Below are positions 37,104 to 45,969 of a stretch of DNA of 64,000 nucleotides, in pieces. Origin of the DNA: Streptomyces sp. NBC_01775 (GTDB lineage: Bacteria > Actinomycetota > Actinomycetes > Streptomycetales > Streptomycetaceae); the NCBI RefSeq assembly GCF_035917675.1, contig NZ_CP109104.1, forward strand, positions 1,860,001-1,924,000. The letters run 5' to 3'. The position numbers were made by a program, and so were the translations under genes. Under the pieces are notes generated by a model, which was given only the letters and a program-made list of their open reading frames with translations, did not search any database and was not told the DNA's origin. Numbering within the stretch: the stretch's first letter is position 1; each line of letters starts with the position of its first letter.

Positions 37104-37248
37104 GCGCCTCACCGCTACCCCTCCAGCCGCTACGTCGGCAGTGCTGTGTCGATCCCGGGATTTCACGGGGAACGTAGCAGCAGCCTCCGGGGTTGGGAAG
37201 AAGTTATGCACAAACCCGATCTACTTTTTCCTGGGAGAGGACAAAGGA

Positions 37249-37285
37249 ACGGCACAAGCGTGGAGTCGGGACGGCACAAGCGTGG
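37249..37285. promoter_or_regulatory. 15-bp direct repeat between divergent ROK and MFS genes
   Basis: ACGGCACAAGCGTGG occurs at 37249-37263 and 37271-37285, 22 bp apart (two helical turns), each followed by GTCG two bases later. The pair lies in the 240-bp gap between the divergent genes and is a candidate operator for one or both. Confidence 0.5.
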
Positions 37286-37342
37286 CGTCGAGGTGGTCCG
37301 CCCTCTGTCCAAAAGCTGTCGATCTTCGTAGGGTGCCGGGGC

Positions 37343-38716
37343 ATGACGCACCCCCGAGCTGGGTTCCTCGACCGCTCACGCACCCTGGCCCCACCGGGCT
37401 GGAGCCGCTGGCTGGTGCCGCCCGCCGCACTGTCGGTGCATCTGTCGATCGGGCAGGCGTACGCGTGGAGCGTGTTCAAACCGCCGCTGGAGTCCTCGCT
37501 GGACCTGTCGGGCACGGCCAGCGCGCTGCCCTTCCAGCTCGGCATCGTGATGCTGGGCCTGTCGGCGGCCTTCGGCGGCACCCTCGTGGAGAAGCGGGGC
37601 CCGCGCTGGGCGATGGCGGTGGCGCTGGTCTGCTTCTCCTCCGGCTTCCTGCTGGCCGCGCTGGGAGCGGCGAGCAGGCAGTACTGGCTGGTGGTGCTCG
37701 GGTACGGCTTCGTCGGCGGTATCGGGCTGGGCATCGGCTACATCTCCCCCGTCTCCACCCTCATCAAGTGGTTCCCCGACCGGCCCGGCATGGCGACCGG
37801 CATCGCCATCATGGGCTTCGGCGGCGGCGCGCTGATCGCCTCGCCCTGGTCGGCCTCCATGCTGGACACCTTCGGCTCCGACAGCGGTGGCATCGCGACG
37901 GCGTTCCTCGTCCACGGGCTGGTCTACGCCGTGTTCATGGCGCTGGGCGTGCTGCTGGTACGGGTGCCGCCCGAGGGCTGGCGCCCCGCCGGCTGGGAGC
38001 CCGCCGCCACCGGCCGCGCGCTGGTGACCAGCGCTCAGGTCTCGGCCCGCAGCGCGGTGCGCACCCCGCAGTTCTGGTGCCTGTGGGTGGTGCTGTGCAT
38101 GAACGTGACGGCGGGCATCGGCATCCTGGAGAAGGCGGCGCCGATGATCACCGACTTCTTCTCCGGCACCTCGACGCCCGTCAGTGCCTCGGCCGCCGCC
38201 GGGTTCGTGGCGCTGCTGTCGCTGGCGAACATGGGAGGCCGCATCCTGTGGTCCTCCACCTCCGACCTGATCGGCCGCAAGAACATGTACCGGGTCTACC
38301 TCGGTGTGGGCGCGCTGATGTACCTGGCGATCGCGCAGCTGGGGGACTCCTCCAAGCCGCTGTTCATCGTCTGCGCCCTGGTCATCCTCTCCTTCTACGG
38401 CGGCGGCTTCGCCACGGTCCCCGCCTATCTGAAGGACCTGTTCGGCACCTACCAGGTCGGCGCGATCCACGGCCGGCTGCTGACCGCCTGGTCGACAGCC
38501 GGCGTGCTCGGCCCGTTCATCGTCAACAAGGTGGCCGACTCCCAGGAGGAGGCGGGGCGTTCGGGCCCCGGCCTGTACGGCGTGTCGCTGTCCATCATGA
38601 TCGGGCTGCTGGTGGTGGGCTTCGTCGCCAACGAGCTCGTACGCCCTGTACACCCCAGGCACCACGAACCGGAGGAGGAGGTGGCCGGTGACACCGAGCA
38701 ACGGCGTACCGCCTGA
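37343..38716 (+). CDS. OFA-type MFS transporter (oxalate/formate antiporter-like)
   Basis: 457 aa from ATG 37343. About twelve membrane segments, with SIGQAYAWSVFKPPLE in the first helix and GGIGLGIGYISPVSTLIKWF with FPDRPGMATGIAIMGFGGGAL, both typical of the oxalate:formate antiporter family. The second half has GRILWSSTSDLIGRKNMY. A small membrane protein gene overlaps its 3' end, and fdhD follows, so carboxylate or formate exchange is likely. Exact substrate unknown. Confidence 0.9.
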   Translation: MTHPRAGFLDRSRTLAPPGWSRWLVPPAALSVHLSIGQAYAWSVFKPPLESSLDLSGTASALPFQLGIVMLGLSAAFGGTLVEKRGPRWAMAVALVCFSSGFLLAALGAASRQYWLVVLGYGFVGGIGLGIGYISPVSTLIKWFPDRPGMATGIAIMGFGGGALIASPWSASMLDTFGSDSGGIATAFLVHGLVYAVFMALGVLLVRVPPEGWRPAGWEPAATGRALVTSAQVSARSAVRTPQFWCLWVVLCMNVTAGIGILEKAAPMITDFFSGTSTPVSASAAAGFVALLSLANMGGRILWSSTSDLIGRKNMYRVYLGVGALMYLAIAQLGDSSKPLFIVCALVILSFYGGGFATVPAYLKDLFGTYQVGAIHGRLLTAWSTAGVLGPFIVNKVADSQEEAGRSGPGLYGVSLSIMIGLLVVGFVANELVRPVHPRHHEPEEEVAGDTEQRRTA

Positions 38717-38867
38717 CAGCACGCCGCCCGCCGGCCCGCCCACCGCGAGCGCGGCCCCGCCGTCCCGCACTCCCCTGGCGGTGCTGGCCTGGCTCTGGGT
38801 CGGACTGCCGCTCGTCTACGGTCTGTATGAGCTGATCAGCAAGGCCACACAGCTCTTCACCGACTGA
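38688..38867 (+). CDS. MFS transporter small subunit
   Basis: 59 aa from GTG 38688, preceded by GGAGGAGGAGG and starting inside the transporter gene (29-nt overlap). The first half is Pro/Ala/Ser-rich. The second half is one membrane helix, LAVLAWLWVGLPLVYGLYELI, then SKATQLFTD. Small proteins of this shape are encoded just behind OFA-type transporters in actinobacteria and are thought to associate with them. Confidence 0.7.
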   Translation: MTPSNGVPPDSTPPAGPPTASAAPPSRTPLAVLAWLWVGLPLVYGLYELISKATQLFTD

Positions 38868-38927
38868 GGCGCTTCGGTCTTCCCCGGCTGAGGCGCTCCC
38901 GGTCTTCCCCGGCTGACGCGCTTCCGG
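38864..38927. repeat. imperfect 24/25-bp tandem repeat
   Basis: Two and a half copies of a unit beginning CTGAGGCGCT and ending GTCTTCCCCGG, overlapping the stop codon of the small subunit gene. No function visible. Confidence 0.7.
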
Positions 38928-39020
38928 CCTGCCGCGCGACAATGGCACGGGACACGGCAACGCCAGGGAAGACGGCGATGCCGGGGAAGACGCGGCACGA
39001 CACCCCGGGGGTGAAAGGAC

Positions 39021-39869
39021 ATGGGAAGGGTCACCGAGCGGCGCCCCGTCATCCGGATCCGGGACGGCGCCGTCAGCGAACGCCCCGACACCCTCGTCGC
39101 CGAAGAGCCGCTGGAGATCCGGCTCAACGGCAAACCCCTCGCCGTCACCATGCGCACCCCCGGCGACGATTTCGCCCTCGCCACGGGGTTCCTGGCGAGC
39201 GAAGGCGTCCTCGGCACACCTGAAGAGCTGGCGGGCATCCGCTACTGCGCCGGTGCCACCGACGAGGGCTCCAACACCTACAACATCGTCGACGTACGCC
39301 TCGCCCCCGGCGTGCCCGTCCCCGACATCACCCTCGAACGCAACGTCTACACCACCTCCTCCTGCGGCCTGTGCGGCAAGGCCAGCCTCGACGCGGTACG
39401 GACCACCGCCCGCTGGCCCCTGGAGGCCCACCACCCGCAGGGCGTCACCCCCACCGTGCTGACCGCGCTCCCCGACCGGCTTCGCGCGGCCCAACGCGTC
39501 TTCGACCGCACCGGCGGACTCCACGCGGCGGGCCTCTTCTCCCCCGAGGGGGAACTGCTGGACCTGCGCGAGGACGTCGGCCGCCACAACGCGGTCGACA
39601 AGCTGGTCGGGCGTGCCCTCCAGCAGGGGCGCCTCCCGCTGCGGGACGCCGTGCTGATGGTCTCGGGCCGCGCCTCCTTCGAACTGGCGCAGAAAGCCGT
39701 GATGGCCGGCATCCCGATACTCAGCGCCGTGTCCGCACCCTCCTCACTCGCCGTCGACCTGGCGGCGGAGACCGGGCTGACGCTGATCGGATTCCTGCGC
39801 GGCACCTCCATGAACATCTACGCGGGCGCTGACCGGCTGGCTCTTGAGGTGCCGGCGGGCAGCGGCTGA
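39021..39869 (+). CDS. fdhD: formate dehydrogenase accessory sulfurtransferase FdhD
   Basis: 282 aa from ATG 39021. Family features are EEPLEIRLNGKPLAVTMRTPG, DDFALATGFLASEGV, the cysteine pair CGLC (C115, C118) that carries sulfur, and EDVGRHNAVDKLVG. FdhD moves sulfur from IscS to the molybdenum cofactor of formate dehydrogenase. No formate dehydrogenase gene is in the window. The 3' end overlaps the convergent BASS gene by 52 bp. Confidence 0.95.
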   Translation: MGRVTERRPVIRIRDGAVSERPDTLVAEEPLEIRLNGKPLAVTMRTPGDDFALATGFLASEGVLGTPEELAGIRYCAGATDEGSNTYNIVDVRLAPGVPVPDITLERNVYTTSSCGLCGKASLDAVRTTARWPLEAHHPQGVTPTVLTALPDRLRAAQRVFDRTGGLHAAGLFSPEGELLDLREDVGRHNAVDKLVGRALQQGRLPLRDAVLMVSGRASFELAQKAVMAGIPILSAVSAPSSLAVDLAAETGLTLIGFLRGTSMNIYAGADRLALEVPAGSG

Positions 39870-40882
39870 GGATCCGCCCGGCTCCCGGGCTCCCCGCGCT
39901 CCCATCGCTCCCCTCGCTCCCCGGGCTCCGGCTCCGTGTGCGACCAGCGCCGGGCCAGATACGCGCACACCATCAGCTGCATCTGGTGGAAGAGCATCAG
40001 CGGCAGGACGGCCAGGCTGGCGTGGGCGCCGAACAGGACGCTCGCCATGGGCAGCCCGGCGGCCAGCGACTTCTTGGACCCGGCGAAGCTGATGGCGATC
40101 CGGTCGGCCCGTACGAAGCCGAGCCTGCGCGAGCCGTACCAGGTGAGGGTGAGCATCACCGTGAGCAACACGGCCTCGACACCGAGCAGCGCCAGCAGCC
40201 TGACGGGGGTGACCTTGCCCCAGATGCCCTCGGTCATCCCCTGACTGAAGGCGGTGTAGATGACGAGCAGGACGGAGGAGCGGTCGACGTACCCGAGAAT
40301 CCGCTTGTGCCGGGCGAGGATCCCGGCCAGCCAGCGGCGCATGAGCTGTCCTGCGATGAAGGGCGCCAGCAGCTGGCTGCCGATCTCGATCAGCCCGGAG
40401 GCCGAGAGCGCCGCGTGCCCGCCGATCAGCCAGGCGGCCAGCAGGGGTGTGGCGATGATGCCGAAGAGGCTGGAGTAGGTGCCCGCGCAGATGGCGGCGG
40501 GCACGTTGCCCCGTGCGATCGAGGTGAAGGCGATCGAGGACTGGATGGTGGAGGGGACGAGGCACAAGAAGAGCAGCCCGCCTTGGAGCTGCGGGGTCAG
40601 GACGTAGGGCACCAGTGCCTGGGAGGCGAGGCCCAGCAGCGGGAAGAGCGCGAAGGTGCACAGCAGCACGGCGAGGTGCAGCCGCCAGTGACGCAGCCCG
40701 TCCACGGCTTCGCGGGTGGACAGACGGGCCCCGTACAGGAAGAAGATGAGCCCCACCGCGATCTTGGTGGCCCAGCTGAAGCCCTCGGCGGCGCCTCCCG
40801 AGGCGGGCAGCACCGCGGCGATCAGCACCGTGCCGAGCAGCAGCAGTATGTAGGGGTCGAGCAGTCGGGCCAGTCGGCGCAT
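39818..40882 (-). CDS. bile acid:sodium symporter (BASS) family transporter
   Basis: 354 aa from ATG 40882. About ten hydrophobic segments, with FFLYGARLSTREAVDGLRHW, LVPSTIQSSIAFTSIARGNV, FAGSKKSLAAGLPMASVLF and LMLFHQMQLMVCAYLARRW, typical of the YfeH/SLC10A7-like branch of the BASS family. The last 40 residues are a charged, Pro/Gly/Arg-rich tail encoded partly over the antisense 3' end of fdhD. Substrate unknown. Confidence 0.9.
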   Translation of the reverse strand: MRRLARLLDPYILLLLGTVLIAAVLPASGGAAEGFSWATKIAVGLIFFLYGARLSTREAVDGLRHWRLHLAVLLCTFALFPLLGLASQALVPYVLTPQLQGGLLFLCLVPSTIQSSIAFTSIARGNVPAAICAGTYSSLFGIIATPLLAAWLIGGHAALSASGLIEIGSQLLAPFIAGQLMRRWLAGILARHKRILGYVDRSSVLLVIYTAFSQGMTEGIWGKVTPVRLLALLGVEAVLLTVMLTLTWYGSRRLGFVRADRIAISFAGSKKSLAAGLPMASVLFGAHASLAVLPLMLFHQMQLMVCAYLARRWSHTEPEPGERGERWERGEPGSRADPQPLPAGTSRASRSAPA

Positions 40883-41231
40883 GGTGTCCCTCGTACGGTG
40901 CGCGCGCCACTGCCGGTCGCTGCGCGCGGCGGTTCGGTGCAGCCGGCGTCCACCCCCCGGCTACCACGCTGCGGAATTGCGTTTCCGACCATTCCTCTTC
41001 GGTCGGCCTCCGCGCAAGCGGCGGCGTCACACCGCGAAGGTTCCGTGCAGAAACCCGACGGGCCCCGCGACGACTTCGCGGGCATCCGCGTGGACCACGT
41101 GCGAACTGTCCTCAATTGACCGACTGCCTGCCCGACTGACCTGCGCTGACCGCCTCCCGATCACGCGTGGCATCGGATACGGTCACTCGCGCTGTGTCAC
41201 GCAGCGTCCTGTACGTCGAGGAGCAAAGGCT

Positions 41232-43058
41232 TTGCGCGAGTTCACCGTCCCCGCACTGGCGACGGAGCCCCAGGTTGGCGGGCTGGCCGACGTCGTGTTC
41301 GAGTATGCCGACGAGAGCCCGGCGCTGGCTGTGCTGGCACGCAAGGACGAGCGCGGCGAGTGGCAGGACGTGAGCGCCGCCCAGTTCCGCGACGAGGTCG
41401 TCGCGCTCGCGAAGGGCTTGCTGGCCGAAGGCGTCCGTTTCGGGGACCGCGTCGCGTTGATGTCGCGTACGCGCTACGAGTGGACGCTCCTGGACTTCGC
41501 GCTGTGGGCGATCGGCGCGCAGTCCGTACCGGTCTACCCCACCTCCTCGGCCGAGCAGGTCGCGTGGATGCTGCACGACGCCGAGGTGTCGGCCGCGATC
41601 GTCGAGCACGAGGACCACGCGATGACGGTCGGCTCGGTCATCGACGGGCTGCCCCGGCTCAAGCGGCTGTGGCAGCTCAACTCCGGCGCCCTCGCCGAGC
41701 TGACAGCCGCCGGGGCCCACATCGAGGACGAGGTCGTCCACCGCCACCGGCTGGCGCTCACCCCCGACACCGTCGCCACGGTCATCTACACCTCGGGCAC
41801 CACGGGCCGTCCCAAAGGCTGCGTGATCACCCATGCCAATTTCATGGCCGAGGCCGACAACATCGTGGCCCGCTACGACCAGGTCTTCAACGCCAAGTCC
41901 GGCGAACAAGGCTCGCTGCTGCTGTTCTTGCCGCTCGCGCACGTCTTCGGCCGGATGGTGGAGATCGCGGCCCTGCGCGGCAGGGTCAAGCTGGGCCACC
42001 AGCCGGACATGTCGGCGCGGGCGCTGATGCCCGACCTGAAGAGCTTCCGGCCCACCTTCGTCCAGGCCGTGCCGCACCTGTTCGAGAAGATCTTCCGCGG
42101 CGCCCGCCGCAAGGCCGAGGCGGAGGGCCGGCTCGGCCCCTTCGACAAGGCCGTCGATCTCGCGATCCGGTATGCGGAGGCCACCGAGCGCAAGGCGTTC
42201 GGCACCGGTCCTGGCCCCGGCCCCTCGCTGCGCGTGCAGCACCAGGTCTACGACCGGCTCGTCTACACCAAGCTGCGCGAGGCCATGGGCGGCAGGTGCC
42301 GCTACGCCATGTCCGGCGGCTCCGCCATGGAGCGGCGGCTCGGGCTGTTCTTCGACGGCGCTGGGATGCGGATCTTCGAGGGCTACGGCCTCACCGAGTC
42401 CACGGCCGCTGCCGTGGCCAACCCGCCCGAGCGGCCCCGCTTCGGCACGGTGGGGCAGCCGGTGCCCGGCACGAGCGTGCGGATCGCCGAGGACGGGGAG
42501 ATCCTGCTGCACGGCGGCCAGATCTTCGACGGCTATCTGAACAACCCCCGCGCCTCCCAGGAGTCCCTGCGCGAGGGCTGGCTGACCACCGGCGACCTGG
42601 GCTCGCTGGATGACGACGGCTATCTGACGATCACAGGGCGCAAGAAGGAAATCCTGGTCACCTCCGGCGGCAAGAGCGTCTCCCCCGGTCCGCTGGAGGA
42701 CCGCGTACGCGAGCACCCGCTGGTCGGGCAGTGCATCGTGCTGGGCAACGACAGGCCCTACGTCTCCGCGCTGCTCACCCTCGACCAGGACTCGGTGCAG
42801 CACTGGCTCACGATGCGCGACAAGCCGGAGATGCGGGCGTCGGACCTGTTGCAGGACGCCGATCTGGAGACCGAGATGCGGCGCGCCGTGGTCGCGGCGA
42901 ACACCCAGGTCTCCCAGGCCGAGTCGATCCGCACTTTCCGTATCCTGGCCGCGCCGTTCACCGAGGAGCAGGGGCTGCTGACGCCCTCGCTGAAGCTGAA
43001 GCGGGCGGCGATCGAGAGCGCGTACGCCGCCGAGATCGAGGCCCTGTACCGTGGCTGA
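41232..43058 (+). CDS. long-chain fatty acid-CoA ligase (AMP-dependent synthetase)
   Basis: 608 aa from the TTG at 41232, chosen because the family N-terminus LREFTVPAL starts there and GAGGAG lies upstream; the frame is open back to 40881 over unlikely sequence. The adenylation motifs are VIYTSGTTGRPKGC, GYGLTESTAA, WLTTGDLGSLDDDGYL and GRKKEILVTSGGK. This FadD15-like form activates fatty acids for degradation or lipid synthesis. Stands alone. Confidence 0.93.
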   Translation: MREFTVPALATEPQVGGLADVVFEYADESPALAVLARKDERGEWQDVSAAQFRDEVVALAKGLLAEGVRFGDRVALMSRTRYEWTLLDFALWAIGAQSVPVYPTSSAEQVAWMLHDAEVSAAIVEHEDHAMTVGSVIDGLPRLKRLWQLNSGALAELTAAGAHIEDEVVHRHRLALTPDTVATVIYTSGTTGRPKGCVITHANFMAEADNIVARYDQVFNAKSGEQGSLLLFLPLAHVFGRMVEIAALRGRVKLGHQPDMSARALMPDLKSFRPTFVQAVPHLFEKIFRGARRKAEAEGRLGPFDKAVDLAIRYAEATERKAFGTGPGPGPSLRVQHQVYDRLVYTKLREAMGGRCRYAMSGGSAMERRLGLFFDGAGMRIFEGYGLTESTAAAVANPPERPRFGTVGQPVPGTSVRIAEDGEILLHGGQIFDGYLNNPRASQESLREGWLTTGDLGSLDDDGYLTITGRKKEILVTSGGKSVSPGPLEDRVREHPLVGQCIVLGNDRPYVSALLTLDQDSVQHWLTMRDKPEMRASDLLQDADLETEMRRAVVAANTQVSQAESIRTFRILAAPFTEEQGLLTPSLKLKRAAIESAYAAEIEALYRG

Positions 43059-43202
43059 TCAGCGGATATACCACGGCTGCACAGCGTGTGCCGAGCGCCC
43101 TGAGCGGGCACTTCCGGCGTCGGGCGAGGAACAGACGCCCGGCGCCGCACGTTCATCAGGGTGGAAGAAATCCCACGAGACGAACGAATGAGGACCCACC
43201 GC

Positions 43203-44039
43203 GTGAGCAACGTTCCCACCATCACGCTCAACAACGGCGTCACGATGCCGCAGCTTGGCTTCGGCGTCTGGCAGGTGCCGGACGACGAGGCGGCGTCGGC
43301 GGTGACCACGGCGCTGGAGTCCGGCTACCGCAGCATCGACACCGCGGCCATCTACAAGAACGAGGAGGGCGTGGGCCGTGCCCTCGCCGCCACGGACGTG
43401 CCGCGCGACGAGCTGTTCATCACCACCAAGCTGTGGAACGCCGAGCAGGGCTACGACACGACCCTGCGCGCCTTCGACGCCTCGCTGGCCAAGCTCGGCC
43501 TGGACCAGGTCGACCTGTACCTCATCCACTGGCCGATGCCGGATGTCGACAAGTACGAGGACACCTGGCGCGCGTTCGAGAAGATCTACGCCGACGGCCG
43601 CAGCCGCGCCATCGGCGTCTCGAACTTCCAGCCCACGCACCTCAACCGGCTGATAGAGCAGGGCGGCACCGTCCCGGCGCTCAACCAGATCGAGCTGCAC
43701 CCCTCGCTCCAGCAGCCGGTGCCCCGCGCCTTCCACGCCGACCACAACATCGCCACCGAAGCCTGGTCGCCGCTGGGTCAGGGCGGCGACCTGCTCAAGG
43801 AGCCCCGGCTCACCGAGATCGCCGGGCGGCACGGCAAGACCGTCGCCCAGGTCGTGCTGCGCTGGCACCTCCAGCTGGGCAACGTGGTGATCCCCAAGTC
43901 GGTCACCCCGTCCCGCATCCGCGAGAACATCGACGTGTTCGACTTCGAGCTGAGCGCCGAGGACATGGCGTCCGTCGCCGAGCTCAACACCGACACCCGG
44001 CTCGGCGAGCACCCCGACACGAACAACTGGCAGGGCTGA
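43203..44039 (+). CDS. aldo/keto reductase
   Basis: 278 aa from GTG 43203; an upstream ATG at 43188 is less likely since AGGACC before the GTG fits better. The catalytic tetrad is visible in IDTAAIYKNEEGVG (Asp and Tyr), TTKLWN (Lys) and YLIHWPMP (His). The C-terminal SVTPSRIRENIDVFDFELS binds NADPH. It belongs to the 2,5-diketo-gluconate reductase-like group of broad-range reductases. Confidence 0.93.
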   Translation: MSNVPTITLNNGVTMPQLGFGVWQVPDDEAASAVTTALESGYRSIDTAAIYKNEEGVGRALAATDVPRDELFITTKLWNAEQGYDTTLRAFDASLAKLGLDQVDLYLIHWPMPDVDKYEDTWRAFEKIYADGRSRAIGVSNFQPTHLNRLIEQGGTVPALNQIELHPSLQQPVPRAFHADHNIATEAWSPLGQGGDLLKEPRLTEIAGRHGKTVAQVVLRWHLQLGNVVIPKSVTPSRIRENIDVFDFELSAEDMASVAELNTDTRLGEHPDTNNWQG

Positions 44040-44083
44040 CCGCCCACGCGGCAGCGCCAGGGGGCGTCAGGTGCGGTTCGGGA

Positions 44084-44100
44084 GCGCCCCGAAGGGGCGC
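44084..44100. terminator. hairpin between convergent genes
   Basis: GCGCCCC (44084-44090), loop GAA, GGGGCGC (44094-44100). The following GC-rich stretch to about 44200, including CATATGCGGCTCCGCCGCG, resembles a common Streptomyces intergenic repeat. It can stop both the reductase and the pterin dehydratase transcripts. Confidence 0.75.
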
Positions 44101-44209
44101 GGGGCCGTGTCATATGCGGCTCCGCCGCGCGGGCGCGACAAGCCACGACGCAGTCGCAGCCGAACGACTGGCTCTCTCAGCACTTCTGGCGGAGCGTCCA
44201 GCGGAACGC

Positions 44210-44515
44210 TCAGCTCGCCCCGTGGCCCGGCGCGATCTCCTCGATCCGCCGGGCCAGCGCGATGTCCAGCTCGGTGACCCGGCCCCCGACGCTGTGCGTG
44301 TTCACCGTGACCGCCAGCGTGTTGTAGCTGAGGGTCATGTCCGAGTGGTGGTTCAGCTCCTCCTGGATCGCGGCGATGTGGATGACCATCGCGGCGGCCG
44401 GCAGGTGCTTGTCGAAGCTGTAGGTGCGCGAGACGCTGTCGCCGTCGGTCTTCCAGTGCGGAAGTCCGGCCAGCGCCTGTTCGGTCTCCTCGGGAGTCAG
44501 CGGCTGCGGCGCCAT
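44210..44515 (-). CDS. 4a-hydroxytetrahydrobiopterin dehydratase
   Basis: 101 aa from ATG 44515. The family pattern is complete: LPHWKTDGDSVSRTYSFDKH, then the active-site block EELNHHSDMTLSYNTLAVTV and NTHSVGGRVTELDIALARRI. It recycles the pterin carbinolamine made by aromatic amino acid hydroxylases and may also be a moonlighting regulator. Divergent from the MmyB-type regulator. Confidence 0.93.
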   Translation of the reverse strand: MAPQPLTPEETEQALAGLPHWKTDGDSVSRTYSFDKHLPAAAMVIHIAAIQEELNHHSDMTLSYNTLAVTVNTHSVGGRVTELDIALARRIEEIAPGHGAS

Positions 44516-44643
44516 GGGGATGGTCCCTTCTGTTCGGCTGTGCCGTTCGACTGTGGTCCGCCGGCTGTTCCTGCCCGGCCACCGGGGCCGTGCGACGGTC
44601 CTGGGGCCCAGCGTGCCACGCCCCTTCGGTTACCGTCGGGTCC

Positions 44644-45447
44644 ATGACCACTTCGCCGGACGGGCCCGCCATCGGTCCCCTGCTGCGGGACCGGCGGGAG
44701 CGCGCCGGGCTCAGCCAGCTCGAACTGGCGCTGCGCGCCGACTCCTCCGCGCGCCACATCAGCTTCATCGAGACCGGCCGCACGGCACCCAGCCGGGAGA
44801 TGGTGCTCAAGCTCGCCGCGACCCTCGACGTCCCGGTACGCGAGCGCAACGCGCTGCTGGTGTCCGCCGGCTTCGCGCCGGCCTTCCCCTCGACCCCGCT
44901 GGACGACCCGGCGCTGGCCGGTATCCGTACGGCGCTGGAGCGGATGACCGCCGCGTACGAGCCGTATCCCGCGCTCGTCCTCGACGGCCGGTACCAGGTG
45001 GTGGCCGCCAACCAGGGCCTGGCCGCCCTGCTGGAGGGGGTGGCCCCGCACCTTCTGGAGCCCCCGCTGAACGCGATGCGCGTCACCCTGCACCCCGAGG
45101 GCCTGGCGCCCCGCATCCGCAACCTGCCCGAATGGCGCGGCCACCTGCTCGACCAGATGAACCGTCAGCTGGCCCTCCAGCGTTCGGCCCCGCTGCGCGA
45201 GCTGTACGAAGAAGTCGCCGCCTACCCGGTACCCGGCCTCCCCGACGGCTCCGGCGCTCCCCCGTCCGAGCCCGAGGAAGCCCGCTTCGCCCTGCCCCTG
45301 GTCATCGAGCACCAGGGCCAGACCCTCTCGTTCCTCTCCACCATCGCCACCTTCAACACGCCCCTGGACGTCACGGTCTCCGAGCTGGCGGTGGAGACCC
45401 TCCTCCCCGCCGACCCGGCGACGGCGAAGGCCCTCCACCGCGCCTGA
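44644..45447 (+). CDS. XRE/MmyB-type helix-turn-helix transcriptional regulator
   Basis: 267 aa from ATG 44644. The HTH is at residues about 11-65 (LLRDRRERAGLSQLELALRA, HISFIETGRTAPSREMVLKL). The C-terminal MmyB-like ligand domain starts near 95 (AYEPYPALVLDGRYQVVAAN) and holds HPEGLAPRIRNLPEWRGHLL. Members bind fatty-acid-like ligands in known structures. The nearby desaturase could be a target, but this is only a guess. Confidence 0.9.
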   Translation: MTTSPDGPAIGPLLRDRRERAGLSQLELALRADSSARHISFIETGRTAPSREMVLKLAATLDVPVRERNALLVSAGFAPAFPSTPLDDPALAGIRTALERMTAAYEPYPALVLDGRYQVVAANQGLAALLEGVAPHLLEPPLNAMRVTLHPEGLAPRIRNLPEWRGHLLDQMNRQLALQRSAPLRELYEEVAAYPVPGLPDGSGAPPSEPEEARFALPLVIEHQGQTLSFLSTIATFNTPLDVTVSELAVETLLPADPATAKALHRA

Positions 45448-45506
45448 CTCCCCCACCGGCCCGGCCTCGGGCCGGCGGGACGGGTACTGGGCTAGCGTCG
45501 GGTCCC

Positions 45507-45815
45507 GTGTCCGAGACTCCTCCGCCCGGCGGTCAGGACCGCCGGCTGACCCTCCGCATCGGCAAGGACGAGCTGATCGTCAGCCAGCGCTACGAAGCGG
45601 TCAGCATCATCAACGACATCCTGATCGGCGTCTGGTTCCTCGCGGGCAGCGTCATGTTCTTCGCACCGGACTGGACCCGCACCGGTACCTGGTGCTTCGT
45701 CTTCGGCAGCGTGGAGCTGCTGGTCCGGCCCGTCATCCGGTTCTTCCGGCAGTTCCACCTCCAGAGCCTGCGCGGCGTCACCCCCGTCGCGACCGCCTCC
45801 GACCAGGACTACTGA
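45507..45815 (+). CDS. YrhK family membrane protein
   Basis: 102 aa from GTG 45507. The segment LIVSQRYEAVSIINDILIGV, then WFLAGSVMFFAPDW and CFVFGSVELLVRPVIRFFRQ form two membrane helices with the YrhK pattern. Function unknown in the family. Follows the MmyB-type regulator by 59 bp and may share its transcript. Confidence 0.8.
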   Translation: MSETPPPGGQDRRLTLRIGKDELIVSQRYEAVSIINDILIGVWFLAGSVMFFAPDWTRTGTWCFVFGSVELLVRPVIRFFRQFHLQSLRGVTPVATASDQDY

Positions 45816-45830
45816 GCCGCCCCTTACGGG

Positions 45831-45858
45831 GCATTCCGGGGCCCCGAATCCGGAATGC
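45831..45858 (+). terminator. hairpin after YrhK gene
   Basis: GCATTCCGG (45831-45839) pairs with CCGGAATGC (45850-45858) across ten bases, 16 bp behind the stop codon. Confidence 0.6.
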
Positions 45859-45867
45859 GCCTGGCTG

Positions 45868-45904
45868 GGGGTGTACCTAGGTACACCCCTCCTGGGGACC
45901 TAGG
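45868..45904. promoter_or_regulatory. 22-bp perfect palindrome plus half-related site upstream of desaturase
   Basis: Arms GGGGTGTACCT (45868-45878) and AGGTACACCCC (45879-45889) are fully complementary. A second CCTAGG-centred site, GGGGACCTAGGACCCC, follows with its centre 23 bp further on (CCTAGG at 45876 and 45899). The pair lies 66-100 bp ahead of the desaturase start and looks like a dimer-binding operator, e.g. for a TetR-type fatty acid sensor. Confidence 0.6.
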
Positions 45905-45969
45905 ACCCCTGTTCCACTGGCGTGCTGCACGGCTGTCAAGACCCCCCGAGCTGCCGGGAGCCTTAACGT

